Origin: DATBVX01 sp963810775
GTDB lineage: Bacteria; Pseudomonadota; Gammaproteobacteria; Steroidobacterales; Steroidobacteraceae
Assembly: GCA_963810775.1 (NCBI GenBank)
Contig: CAWEOT010000025.1
Coordinates: forward strand, 310,001-374,000
Length of the DNA stretch: 64,000 nt
Reading direction: 5' to 3'
This document shows, piece after piece, positions 52,454 through 62,403 of this stretch. Within the stretch, counting starts at the first letter, position 1; every line of letters starts with the position of its first letter. Position numbers and translations under genes: made by a program. The notes beneath the pieces were generated by a model that had not been told where the DNA came from, searched no databases, and saw nothing but the letters and a program-made list of their open reading frames with translations.

Positions 52454-54549
52454 GCCGGCGCGATCTTCTGATCGAAATCGGTACCGAGGAACTTCCGCCG
52501 CGGGCGTTGAAGGGACTCGCCGATGCGCTCCTCGAGGGTATCCTGCAGCGCCTGGCGGAGACGAAGCTAAAGCACGGACGCGCCCTGCGCTTTGCAAGTC
52601 CACGACGTCTCGCCGTCCTCGTGAAAGGCGTTAGCGAACAGCAACCCGAACAGGACATGAAGCGGCGCGGACCACCCGTTTCTGCCGCGTTCGATTCGAG
52701 CGGGCAACCGACCCGGGCCGCGCTCGCGTTCGCCGAATCCTGTGGCACGACAGTCTCGTCGCTGGAGCGCGTGCAGGAGCCGAAGGGCGAATTCCTCCTT
52801 TTCAGCGCGCGCAAGCCAGGTTCACTCACCAGTGATCTGTTGCCCGGCGTGGTGCAGGCAGCGCTCGATGCGTTGCCTATCCCCAAACGTATGCGTTGGG
52901 GGGCGGGTGACGCGGAGTTCGTCCGTCCGGTGCACTGGGTGGTGCTTCTTTTCGGCAAGGACGTCGTGCCTGCGACCATTCTTGGCGTATCGAGCGACCG
53001 CTTCACGAGAGGACATCGCTTTCACGCGCCCAAGCCGCTGCGCATATCGACGCCCGGTGCATACGCGGGAGTACTCCGCAAACGCGGACGTGTGCTGGCC
53101 GATTTCGATGAGCGACGTGAATACATACGCCGTACGACACAGGAGCTCGCGGCTTCGCTGCAAGGCGTGCCGGTCATGGACGATGCGCTGCTCGACGAGG
53201 TCACGGCATTGGTCGAGTGGCCCGTGGCGCTTGCGGGCACATTCGAACAGCGCTTCCTGGAGTTGCCGCGCGAGGTGCTCATCGCGACACTGCAGGACCA
53301 CCAGCGATATTTTCCGCTCAGCACCAGCACAGGCGCGCTACTCGCACGATTCATAGCGGTCAGCAACATTGAAAGCCGCGACCCGGACCAGGTACGCGCC
53401 GGCAACGAACGTGTCGTCAGGCCACGCCTGACCGACGCCGCATTCTTTTACGACACCGACCGCAAGCAGCCGCTCGCATCCCGCTGTGCGGGGCTGGCAC
53501 AAGTTACTTACCAGACACGTCTCGGCTCGCTGCAGGACAAAGTGACTCGCACGAAGGCCCTCGCCGTGCAGATCGCCCCCCGGATCGGTGCCGATCCTCG
53601 TTCCACCGAGCGAGCTGCAGACCTGTGCAAGTGCGACCTGTTGACGGCAATGGTCGGGGAGTTCCCGGAGCTGCAGGGCACGATGGGCCGCTACTACGCG
53701 CAACATGATGGTGAGCAACCCGAGGTCGCCACTGCCATCGCCGAGCATTACCTGCCTCGCTTCGCCGGCGACGATCTTCCCGGTACGCGGGTTGGAATGG
53801 CCCTCGCCATCGCAGACAAGCTCGATACGATCACTGGGATCTTCTCGATCGATCAGAAGCCAACCGGAACCCGTGATCCGTTTGGTGTGCGGCGGGCCGC
53901 GCTCGGGTTAGTGCGCATCATCATCGAGCGGCAACTCGAACTCGACCTGCGTGCCCTGATCGCAACGGCTGCGCAATTGCTGGCGGCGCATTCGCCCGGC
54001 GTCGGCGTTGTCAATGACGCCGTGCACGAGCAGGTGTACGACTACATCATGGAGCGTCTGCGCGCCTACTACCTCGATCGCTCCTCGGGGTTGGAGATCA
54101 GTAGCGAAATGTTCGATTCGGTGCTCAGTAACCGTCCGCCCTCACCGCTCGATTTCGATGCGCGATTGAGAGCAGTCGAACGGTTCCTGAAGCTCGATGC
54201 GGCGACCAGCCTCGCCAGTGCCAACAAACGCATCGCCAATATCCTGCGCAAGACCGAGATCCCGCCGGCTCAGGTGGTGAGGATCGAGTTGCTGCGCGCC
54301 CCTGCCGAGCAGCGTCTGCACGGTGAGCTCGAACGGCTGCGCCCGCAGGTCGAGCCACTGCTCGAGCAACGCAACTACGCGGAGGCGCTACAGCGCCTGG
54401 CGCAGTTGCGCGAGCCGGTGGATGCGTTTTTCGACTCAGTCATGGTGATGGACGAGGACGCGCAGTTGCGCAGCAACCGACTCACCCTGCTCGCCCAACT
54501 GCGCAATCTGTTCCTGCACACCGCCGATCTGTCACGCCTGCCGGGCTGA
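52450..54549 (+). CDS. glyS: Glycyl-tRNA synthetase beta subunit
   Basis: A 699-residue subunit from a GTG at 52450: DLLIEIGTEELPPRALKGL at the start, the conserved FDPKRMRWG-like PIPKRMRWG, and the anticodon-binding C-terminal domain. It contacts tRNA-Gly. GTGA overlap with glyQ indicates coupled translation. Confidence 0.98.
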   Translation: MSRRDLLIEIGTEELPPRALKGLADALLEGILQRLAETKLKHGRALRFASPRRLAVLVKGVSEQQPEQDMKRRGPPVSAAFDSSGQPTRAALAFAESCGTTVSSLERVQEPKGEFLLFSARKPGSLTSDLLPGVVQAALDALPIPKRMRWGAGDAEFVRPVHWVVLLFGKDVVPATILGVSSDRFTRGHRFHAPKPLRISTPGAYAGVLRKRGRVLADFDERREYIRRTTQELAASLQGVPVMDDALLDEVTALVEWPVALAGTFEQRFLELPREVLIATLQDHQRYFPLSTSTGALLARFIAVSNIESRDPDQVRAGNERVVRPRLTDAAFFYDTDRKQPLASRCAGLAQVTYQTRLGSLQDKVTRTKALAVQIAPRIGADPRSTERAADLCKCDLLTAMVGEFPELQGTMGRYYAQHDGEQPEVATAIAEHYLPRFAGDDLPGTRVGMALAIADKLDTITGIFSIDQKPTGTRDPFGVRRAALGLVRIIIERQLELDLRALIATAAQLLAAHSPGVGVVNDAVHEQVYDYIMERLRAYYLDRSSGLEISSEMFDSVLSNRPPSPLDFDARLRAVERFLKLDAATSLASANKRIANILRKTEIPPAQVVRIELLRAPAEQRLHGELERLRPQVEPLLEQRNYAEALQRLAQLREPVDAFFDSVMVMDEDAQLRSNRLTLLAQLRNLFLHTADLSRLPG

Positions 54550-54550
54550 C

Positions 54551-55261
54551 ATGCAGCTGCTCTGCTCACTTCTCTTCACGGCATACTTGTTCCTTTCCAC
54601 GCTGGTGTTTTCGACCGGCGTCGTGTTGGCAGCCCCCTTTCCATACCGCGTGCGTTACACGGTCTCGCGCACCTGGGCGCGCAGTGTTCTGTGGCTGCTC
54701 AAGCACATTTGCGGGCTCGACTATGTGGTCGAAGGACGCGAGAACATTCCGCGCGACAACCAAATCTCGATGTGGAAGCACTCCTCGTCCTGGGAAACGA
54801 TCGCGCAGATGCTGGTGTTTCCACCCCAGTCTTGGGTGCTCAAGCACGAGTTGATGTGGATTCCGATTGTCGGCTGGGCGATTCGCGCCATGCGGCCAAT
54901 CGCCATCGATCGCGGCAGCGGTCGTATCGCCGTCAATCGGGTGATCGAGCAGGGCAAGCAGCGCCTCGCTGACGGAATGTGGATCCTGATCTTCCCCGAG
55001 GGCACTCGAATGCCCGCCGGGGAGACGCGCAAATACGGTGTCAGCGGGGCACTGCTGGCGACCCAAACGGGCCGGTTAGTGATTCCGGTGGCACACAACG
55101 CGGGCTTCTATTGGCCGCGCCGCGGACTGATAAAAAGACGCGGCACGATTCGCGTGGTGATCGGGCCGCCGATCGACCCTCGAGGCTTCGAGCCGCGGCA
55201 GTTGAACGAGCGAATCCAGGCCTGGATCGAATCCACCGTCGCGCAATTGCAGCCACGCTGA
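54551..55261 (+). CDS. plsC: 1-acyl-glycerol-3-phosphate acyltransferase family (PlsC-like)
   Basis: A 236-residue membrane-bound acyltransferase with an N-terminal hydrophobic segment (FTAYLFLSTLVFSTGVVLAAPF), the block KHSSSWETIAQM (a variant of H-x4-D with Glu), GWAIRAMRPIAIDRGS and LIFPEGTRMPAG. It may acylate lysophosphatidate. It follows glyS by 1 base and faces gyrB. Confidence 0.88.
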   Translation: MQLLCSLLFTAYLFLSTLVFSTGVVLAAPFPYRVRYTVSRTWARSVLWLLKHICGLDYVVEGRENIPRDNQISMWKHSSSWETIAQMLVFPPQSWVLKHELMWIPIVGWAIRAMRPIAIDRGSGRIAVNRVIEQGKQRLADGMWILIFPEGTRMPAGETRKYGVSGALLATQTGRLVIPVAHNAGFYWPRRGLIKRRGTIRVVIGPPIDPRGFEPRQLNERIQAWIESTVAQLQPR

Positions 55262-55274
55262 GGTCAATGCGGCG

Positions 55275-55289
55275 CTGGCGTCCTGCCAG
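55275..55289. terminator. Short hairpin between plsC and gyrB
   Basis: CTGGC and GCCAG form a 5-bp stem with the loop GTCCT in the 30-base gap between convergent stops. It is short and has no T-run. Confidence 0.3.
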
Positions 55290-55291
55290 AA

Positions 55292-57709
<2,418 letters not shown>

Positions 57710-57759
57710 GGTGGGTCTCTTTTGGGGGCGCGGATTATAGCACCCGATCGATCATTCCT

Positions 57760-57775
57760 TGTTCCACGTGAAACA
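57760..57775. other. parS-like site 1 (ParB-binding)
   Basis: TGTTCCACGTGAAACA matches the parS consensus TGTTTCACGTGAAACA at 15 of 16 positions. It lies at the 3' end of recF, where it encodes part of VFHVEQ, close to the recF stop. Confidence 0.85.
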
Positions 57776-58371
57776 CCCGAGCGCGTTGCGCCAGCTTGGG
57801 AAGCTGTGCTGGCAGCGAGGTCAATACGAGTTGCGACCGAAGTTCAAACACTCGATGCATGAAACGCTCAATTGCTGAGGCATCTAGCTCTGCCGCTGGG
57901 TCATCGAGTAACAGGGTCGCTTGCAGATCATGCGTTGCGCTAAGGAACTCCAGTTGTCCAAGAATGAGGCTGGCTGCCAGCAGCTTCTGCTGTCCGCGCG
58001 AAACGACGTCTCTGGCCGCGCGCCCTGACAGATGGATCTCAAGATCGGCTCGCTGGGGTCCAATTGTCGTCATTCGCCGGTGAGCATCGATCGCGCGATG
58101 GCGAGCCAAGGTCTCTCGGATTGGCTGGCCCTCAGGCCAGCCCCGGGCATATCGGATCGAGATGTCGAGCCCAAGGAGAGCCGCGCAGGCTGCACGCAGG
58201 TACGGACCACTTTGATCGACGTATCGGCTTCTCGCCGTGTCTACGGCCTCCGCTGCGGACGCGAAGGCTTCATCCCACGCATCCAGATCATCCGTACTAG
58301 CGCTCTGGCGGAGCGCCGCATTGCGTTGCCGAAGGGAGCGGTGGAATCGCTGCCAAGCGCTTACGTAATTC

Positions 58372-58387
58372 GGTTCCACGTGGAACA
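58372..58387. other. parS-like site 2 (ParB-binding)
   Basis: GGTTCCACGTGGAACA keeps the core GTTCCACGTGGAAC and matches the Pseudomonas-type parS. It lies inside recF where it encodes FHVEP, 612 bases from the first site, so two sites fit within one gene next to the origin. Confidence 0.8.
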
Positions 58388-58814
58388 CGCCCCAATCGAG
58401 AAATCGCCGGCGGCGGACTGGCCCTTCTTCGATTAGCTTGTGGACGCCCGGATCGATGGCTTGCACTGGAAAGGCGGCCGTAAGCTCCGACAGTGAGGTG
58501 ACGCGCGCTCCTCGTATCCAGGCGAGAGTCTGCCCTTCGACGGTATTCGACCCTGATGTTGATCTGCAACGCGCCGCTCTCGAGTTCTCCGCTGACGCCG
58601 AGCCGAGGCTGGCCCGCGTTTCACCACGGCATCCAGACGGGATGAGCGAAAGGAGCGCCCGCGGCCGAGTAGAAAAATCGCCTCAAGAAGGCTGGTCTTA
58701 CCTGATCCGTTGGATCCTTGGATCAGCGTGATCTGGGAGTCGAGCTCAAGGTCGACACTATGGAAGCAGCGAAAGTCCTGGAGACGGACGGACCGAAGTG
58801 CCATCCACGCTGGC

Positions 58815-59912
58815 TCAGAGCCGCATCGGCATCACGACGAATTTCGAAGTGGCTTTCTCCGGGCTGCGAATCAGACAGCTGCTGTTCGAATCGGTAAGGC
58901 CAATCTCTACCTCAGGCCCCCCGATCGCTGCCAGGGCATCGAGCAGGTAGTTCACGTTGAAGCCGACTTCCAAGTCATCCCCTTGGTAGGAGACTTCGAC
59001 TTCTTCCTCAGCTTCTTCTTGCTCTGGATTGTGAGCTTGGATGGTTAGCGCATTGGGCTTGATCGTGAGCCGAATGCCGCGGTACTTCTCGTTGGAGAGA
59101 ATCGCGGTGCGCTGGAGTGCATGTCGCAGCATCTCTCGGTCCGCCTTCACACTCTTGGTGGGCGCCGCTGGTATTACGCGGCCATATTCCGGGAAACGAC
59201 CGTCAATCAGCTTCGAAGTGAATCGAATTTCGCCGATCTGGACGCGAACGTGATTGGTTCCGATCGACACGCTGACCGTGCCATCGGTGCCCAAGATGCG
59301 TTGAAGCTCCAGCACACCCTTTCGGGGAACGATGACCTGCTGATTCGTCTTCGCTTTGGCGGCCATCGAGATCTCGCAAAGCGCGAGCCGGTGTCCATCT
59401 GTCGCCACTGCCCGAAGCAGATTTCCATCGGTCTCAAGCAACATGCCGTTGAGGTAATAGCGGACGTCCTGCTGTGCCATCGAGAAATATGTCTGATCCA
59501 GCAAGCCGTGGAACTCCGCTTGCGACAACTCAAGCGTCTGCTGAGCGCTGATCTCCTCAATAGTTGGAAACTCACTGGCAGGCAGGCTGGAGAGCGTAAA
59601 GCGGCTACGTCCTGCACGAACGACTGCTTTCTCACCATCCACCGAGAGCGTTACGTTTACGCCGTCCGGCAATGCGCGACAGATATCGAGAAGCTTGCGA
59701 CCTGGTACGGTGATATCGCCGGCGCTCTGCACGGATACCTCAACACTCGCCACCAGCTCCACTTCAAGATCCGTTGCAGTGACTGACAACCGACCATTCC
59801 GTGCCGAGAGCAGAACGTTCGCCAGGATCGGCATGGTTTGACGTCGCTCAACTACGCCGATAACCGCCTGCAGAGGTTGGAGAATCGTTTCCCGATTCGC
59901 GCTGAGCTTCAT
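58815..59912 (-). CDS. dnaN: DNA polymerase III beta subunit (sliding clamp)
   Basis: A 365-residue clamp subunit with three similar domains, starting MKLSANRETILQPLQAVIGVVERRQTMPILANVL and ending VVMPMRL, the typical C-terminus. It holds polymerase III on DNA as a dimer ring. It lies downstream of dnaA, with recF next, the standard order. Confidence 0.99.
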   Translation of the reverse strand: MKLSANRETILQPLQAVIGVVERRQTMPILANVLLSARNGRLSVTATDLEVELVASVEVSVQSAGDITVPGRKLLDICRALPDGVNVTLSVDGEKAVVRAGRSRFTLSSLPASEFPTIEEISAQQTLELSQAEFHGLLDQTYFSMAQQDVRYYLNGMLLETDGNLLRAVATDGHRLALCEISMAAKAKTNQQVIVPRKGVLELQRILGTDGTVSVSIGTNHVRVQIGEIRFTSKLIDGRFPEYGRVIPAAPTKSVKADREMLRHALQRTAILSNEKYRGIRLTIKPNALTIQAHNPEQEEAEEEVEVSYQGDDLEVGFNVNYLLDALAAIGGPEVEIGLTDSNSSCLIRSPEKATSKFVVMPMRL

Positions 59913-60120
59913 CTTTACTCCTGAAAACTGGTTCTTATTTAAATCAGTTATTGTTATTACTGAGGACCACCCGCAACGTGGAAAACTCAGTATTCTATAA
60001 TGTAATCAATGCGTTATAGAAAGCATAAGGCTGTTAGGTCACGGCTCCAAATCAGCGCCGTAAGCTGTGCCGGATCTGTGGGTAACTTTATCCACAGTTG
60101 CGCGCACAGGGAATCCACAT
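59913..60120. other. Candidate chromosomal origin oriC between dnaA and dnaN
   Basis: The 208-bp gap contrasts with its GC-rich flanks: 59930-60050 is AT-rich (TTCTTATTTAAATCAG, TATTCTATAATG) and could be the unwinding element, and 60076-60118 holds DnaA boxes: TTATCCACA (60088-60096), an inverted near-copy TGTGGGTAA (60077-60085) and a weaker GAATCCACA (60110-60118). In relatives such as Pseudomonas an origin lies beside dnaA, which supports the call. No clear box is seen in the dnaA-rpmH gap. Confidence 0.6.
60077..60096. promoter_or_regulatory. dnaA box: Inverted pair of DnaA boxes
   Basis: TTATCCACA (60088-60096, plus) is a perfect DnaA box. TGTGGGTAA (60077-60085) reads TTACCCACA on the minus strand, one mismatch from TTATNCACA. 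The two boxes face each other with 2 bases between. Confidence 0.75.
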
Positions 60121-61449
60121 TCAGCCAGTCAGGGTCCTCAACAGGTTTGAATAATCCTCTCCCATCCGCGTTTCAGACTCGCGCAGGCTCTTGATGCGCT
60201 TGCAGGCATGCAGGACCGTCGTGTGATCACGTCCTCCAAACGCATCGCCGATTTCCGGAAGGCTGTGGGTCGTGAGTTCCTTCGCAAGTGCCATTGCCAC
60301 TTGACGCGGCCGAGCGATCGAACGACTGCGGCGCTTTGAGAGCAGGTCAGCGATTCTGATCTTGTAGTACTCCGCGACGGTCTTCTGGATATTTTCCACA
60401 GTGACGAGCTTGTCCTGCAGCGCGAGCAGATCGCGCAGCGCTTCTTTCGCAAAATCTACCGTGATAGGCCGCCCGGTAAACTGCGAATTCGCCACGACCC
60501 GTCGCAATGCTCCTTCAAGCTCACGCACATTGGAGCGAATGCGCTTGGCGATGAAGAACGCGACTTCCTCCGGCAGCTCGACGCGCGCAGCGCTTGCCTT
60601 GCTCATCAAGATTGCAACGCAGGTTTCCAGCTCTGGCGGCTCGATCGCCACCGTCAATCCCCAACCGAAACGCGATTTCAAGCGCTCCTCGAGACCGTCG
60701 ACTTCCTTCGGATAGCGATCACACGTGAGGATCACTTGCTGCTGGCCTTCAAGCAGCGCGTTGAAGGTGTGGAAGAACTCTTCCTGCGAGCGCTCCTTAC
60801 CAGCGAAGAATTGGATGTCGTCGATGAGCAGCGCATCGAGCGTGCGATACGCAGTCTTGAACTCGTTGATGGTGTTGTGCTGCAGAGCCTTCACCATATC
60901 GCCCACGAATCGCTCGGAGTGCACGTACGCGATACGTGCCTCCGGATTGCGTACGCGCATCGTGTTGGCGACCGCCTGCATCAGGTGCGTCTTGCCGAGA
61001 CCGACCCCGCCATAGATGAAGAGCGGGTTGTACGCCCGACCTGGATTTTCCGCTACCTGCTGAGCTGCCGCCTTGGCAAGCTGGTTGCTCTTGCCTTCGA
61101 CAAAATTCGCAAATGTGAAATCCGGGTTAAGGCGTCCGCCGACAACAGCTGCTTCGAGCCGCTTGGGTCGCGTTCCGTTGATCGTGATGGTCGTTGTAGG
61201 TAATGCACGTGAGCCGACTTCGAGATAGATCTGCGGTGCGTGAGAATCGGCCACCGCGCCGACGAGTTCCTCGATGCGACCACGCAGGTTCTGGGTCAGC
61301 CAGTCGACTACAAATCGGTTGGGCGCGAGCAAACGCAGCACGCCGTCTTCTTCGACGGCCTGCAGCGGACGCACCCACGTGTTGAACTGCTGCTCGGGAA
61401 TCTCTGACTCCAGCAGCCGCAGACAACGGCTCCACAGCGACGCTTCCAC
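60121..61449 (-). CDS. dnaA: Chromosomal replication initiator DnaA
   Basis: A 442-residue initiator from a GTG at 61449 (family start with LWSRCLRLLESEIPEQQFNTWVRPLQ). AAA+ domain with Walker A GGVGLGKTHLMQ and Walker B LLIDDIQFF, and domain IV DNA-binding with the DnaA signature GDAFGGRDHTTVLHACKRI. It opens oriC. It is divergent from rpmH and followed by dnaN. Confidence 0.98.
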   Translation of the reverse strand: MEASLWSRCLRLLESEIPEQQFNTWVRPLQAVEEDGVLRLLAPNRFVVDWLTQNLRGRIEELVGAVADSHAPQIYLEVGSRALPTTTITINGTRPKRLEAAVVGGRLNPDFTFANFVEGKSNQLAKAAAQQVAENPGRAYNPLFIYGGVGLGKTHLMQAVANTMRVRNPEARIAYVHSERFVGDMVKALQHNTINEFKTAYRTLDALLIDDIQFFAGKERSQEEFFHTFNALLEGQQQVILTCDRYPKEVDGLEERLKSRFGWGLTVAIEPPELETCVAILMSKASAARVELPEEVAFFIAKRIRSNVRELEGALRRVVANSQFTGRPITVDFAKEALRDLLALQDKLVTVENIQKTVAEYYKIRIADLLSKRRSRSIARPRQVAMALAKELTTHSLPEIGDAFGGRDHTTVLHACKRIKSLRESETRMGEDYSNLLRTLTG

Positions 61450-61566
61450 GAGCGCAACTCCGCAACTCTAGCGAGGAAAACGGGTTCGAACGAAAGGGGG
61501 TCGAAGTCTATAACGATGACCTCTTGATCGCTAGGCCGCGAGCGCGTATGTCGCGGGTAAGTTGTG

Positions 61567-61595
61567 TTGACAGTGCCGGGGTCGCTGCGTACCCT
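61567..61595 (+). promoter_or_regulatory. Sigma-70 promoter of the rpmH-rnpA operon
   Basis: A perfect TTGACA (61567-61572), 17-bp spacer and TACCCT (61590-61595) point toward rpmH, whose ATG is 60 bases on. Strong promoters here are usual for rpmH. Confidence 0.75.
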
Positions 61596-61654
61596 TGCCG
61601 CCTTTTCGCGCTCAGCCAGAGCCCGACTGATCAGACTAACGCGGACACGAAAAG

Positions 61655-61789
61655 ATGAAACGCACTTATCAGCCAAGCAAGGTGCGCCGCAAGCGCACGC
61701 ACGGCTTCCGTGCCCGCATGGCTACCAAGAATGGCCGCCAGGTCCTGGCGCGGCGGCGAGCAAAAGGTCGCAAGCGCCTCATTCCGTAA
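61655..61789 (+). CDS. rpmH: Ribosomal protein L34
   Basis: A 44-residue basic protein, MKRTYQPSKVRRKRTHGF and ending RRRAKGRKRLIP, the typical bacterial L34. It is divergent from dnaA and 18 bases before the rnpA start. Confidence 0.99.
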   Translation: MKRTYQPSKVRRKRTHGFRARMATKNGRQVLARRRAKGRKRLIP

Positions 61790-61807
61790 GGCACCTGCGG
61801 AGATCCG

Positions 61808-62197
61808 ATCGGGTCCTTCAATTTCAGCGCCCGCCAGCGCCTCCGCACTGCGGCGGAGTTTGAGCATGTATACAAGAGCGGGCAGCGATTCAGTGAAAAG
61901 CTGTTCCAGATCACCGCGTGTAACAACGCGTGCGGATTTGCACGTCTCGGCCTGTCGATCGCCTCGCGCGCGGTGGGGCATGCCGTGGCGCGCAATCGGA
62001 TCCGGCGCGTGGCGCGCGAAGTGTTCAGGCTCGCACAGCGCGAGTTGCCGGCCCTCGACGTCGTGGTCAGCGCACGCAGCGCTGCTCGCGGGGCGAGCCG
62101 CGCGGAATTACACGCGAATCTGTCGCGCCTGCTGACAACGGTTGGGGAACGATGCGCGGGTTCATCAAGGCAATCATCCAGACCTATCGATGGCTGA
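61808..62197 (+). CDS. rnpA: Ribonuclease P protein component with non-standard start
   Basis: The coding frame gives the RnpA sequence FSARQRLRTAAEFEHVYKSG, LGLSIASRAVGHAVARNRIRRVAREVFR (with the RNR motif) and ends SSRPIDG. It aligns with E. coli RnpA from about residue 4, so the start should be near 61808. There is no ATG, GTG or TTG in frame between the rpmH stop and the conserved part, nor in any frame from 61790 to 61860. The best fit is ATC at 61808 with GGAG (61799-61802) 5 bases before it. Alternatively one base error hides a normal codon. It cuts 5' leaders of tRNAs with RNase P RNA. It overlaps yidD. Confidence 0.85.
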   Translation: MGSFNFSARQRLRTAAEFEHVYKSGQRFSEKLFQITACNNACGFARLGLSIASRAVGHAVARNRIRRVAREVFRLAQRELPALDVVVSARSAARGASRAELHANLSRLLTTVGERCAGSSRQSSRPIDG

Positions 62198-62403
62198 TCA
62201 GTCCGCTGCTCGGACCGACCTGCCGTTTCTATCCGACGTGCTCCGCTTACGCACTCGAAGCGCTCGATCGTTACGGCGCGCTACGAGGCAGCTGGCTCGC
62301 GATGCGGCGCCTGTCGCGTTGTCATCCCTTCAATGCGGGAGGATTTGATCCCGTGCCGGACGCGCATGGCTGTGCAGAAATGAAGGGCATCCCGCATGCC
62401 TAG
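62152..62403 (+). CDS. yidD: Membrane protein insertion efficiency factor YidD
   Basis: An 83-residue protein with the conserved core YRWLISPLLGPTCRFYPTCSAYALEALDRYG and RRLSRCHPF (with the four cysteines). It is a small peripheral membrane protein linked to YidC insertion. It starts inside rnpA (ATG at 62152, 46 bases before the rnpA stop) and overlaps yidC by 8 bases. Confidence 0.95.
   Translation: MRGFIKAIIQTYRWLISPLLGPTCRFYPTCSAYALEALDRYGALRGSWLAMRRLSRCHPFNAGGFDPVPDAHGCAEMKGIPHA

Larger units (their letters stand above)
57735..58804 (-). pseudogene. recF: recF with two apparent frameshifts
   Basis: The start at 58804 gives a normal RecF N-terminus: MALRSVRLQDFRCFHSVDLELD, Walker A GSNGSGKTSLLEA and GRGRSFRSSRLDAVVKRG. 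From about 58612 the family sequence continues in the next frame (LGVSGELESGALQINIRVEYRR...SRL), and from about 58520 in the third frame (RVTSLSELTAAFPVQAIDPGVHKL), which runs to the stop with FLDWGVFHVEP, SRGQQKLLAASLILGQ and the D-loop region. Each shift looks like one extra base. The conserved parts on both sides are intact, so the inactivation is recent or the sequence has base errors. RecF works with RecO/RecR in gap repair. Neighbours dnaN and gyrB are normal. Confidence 0.88.
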
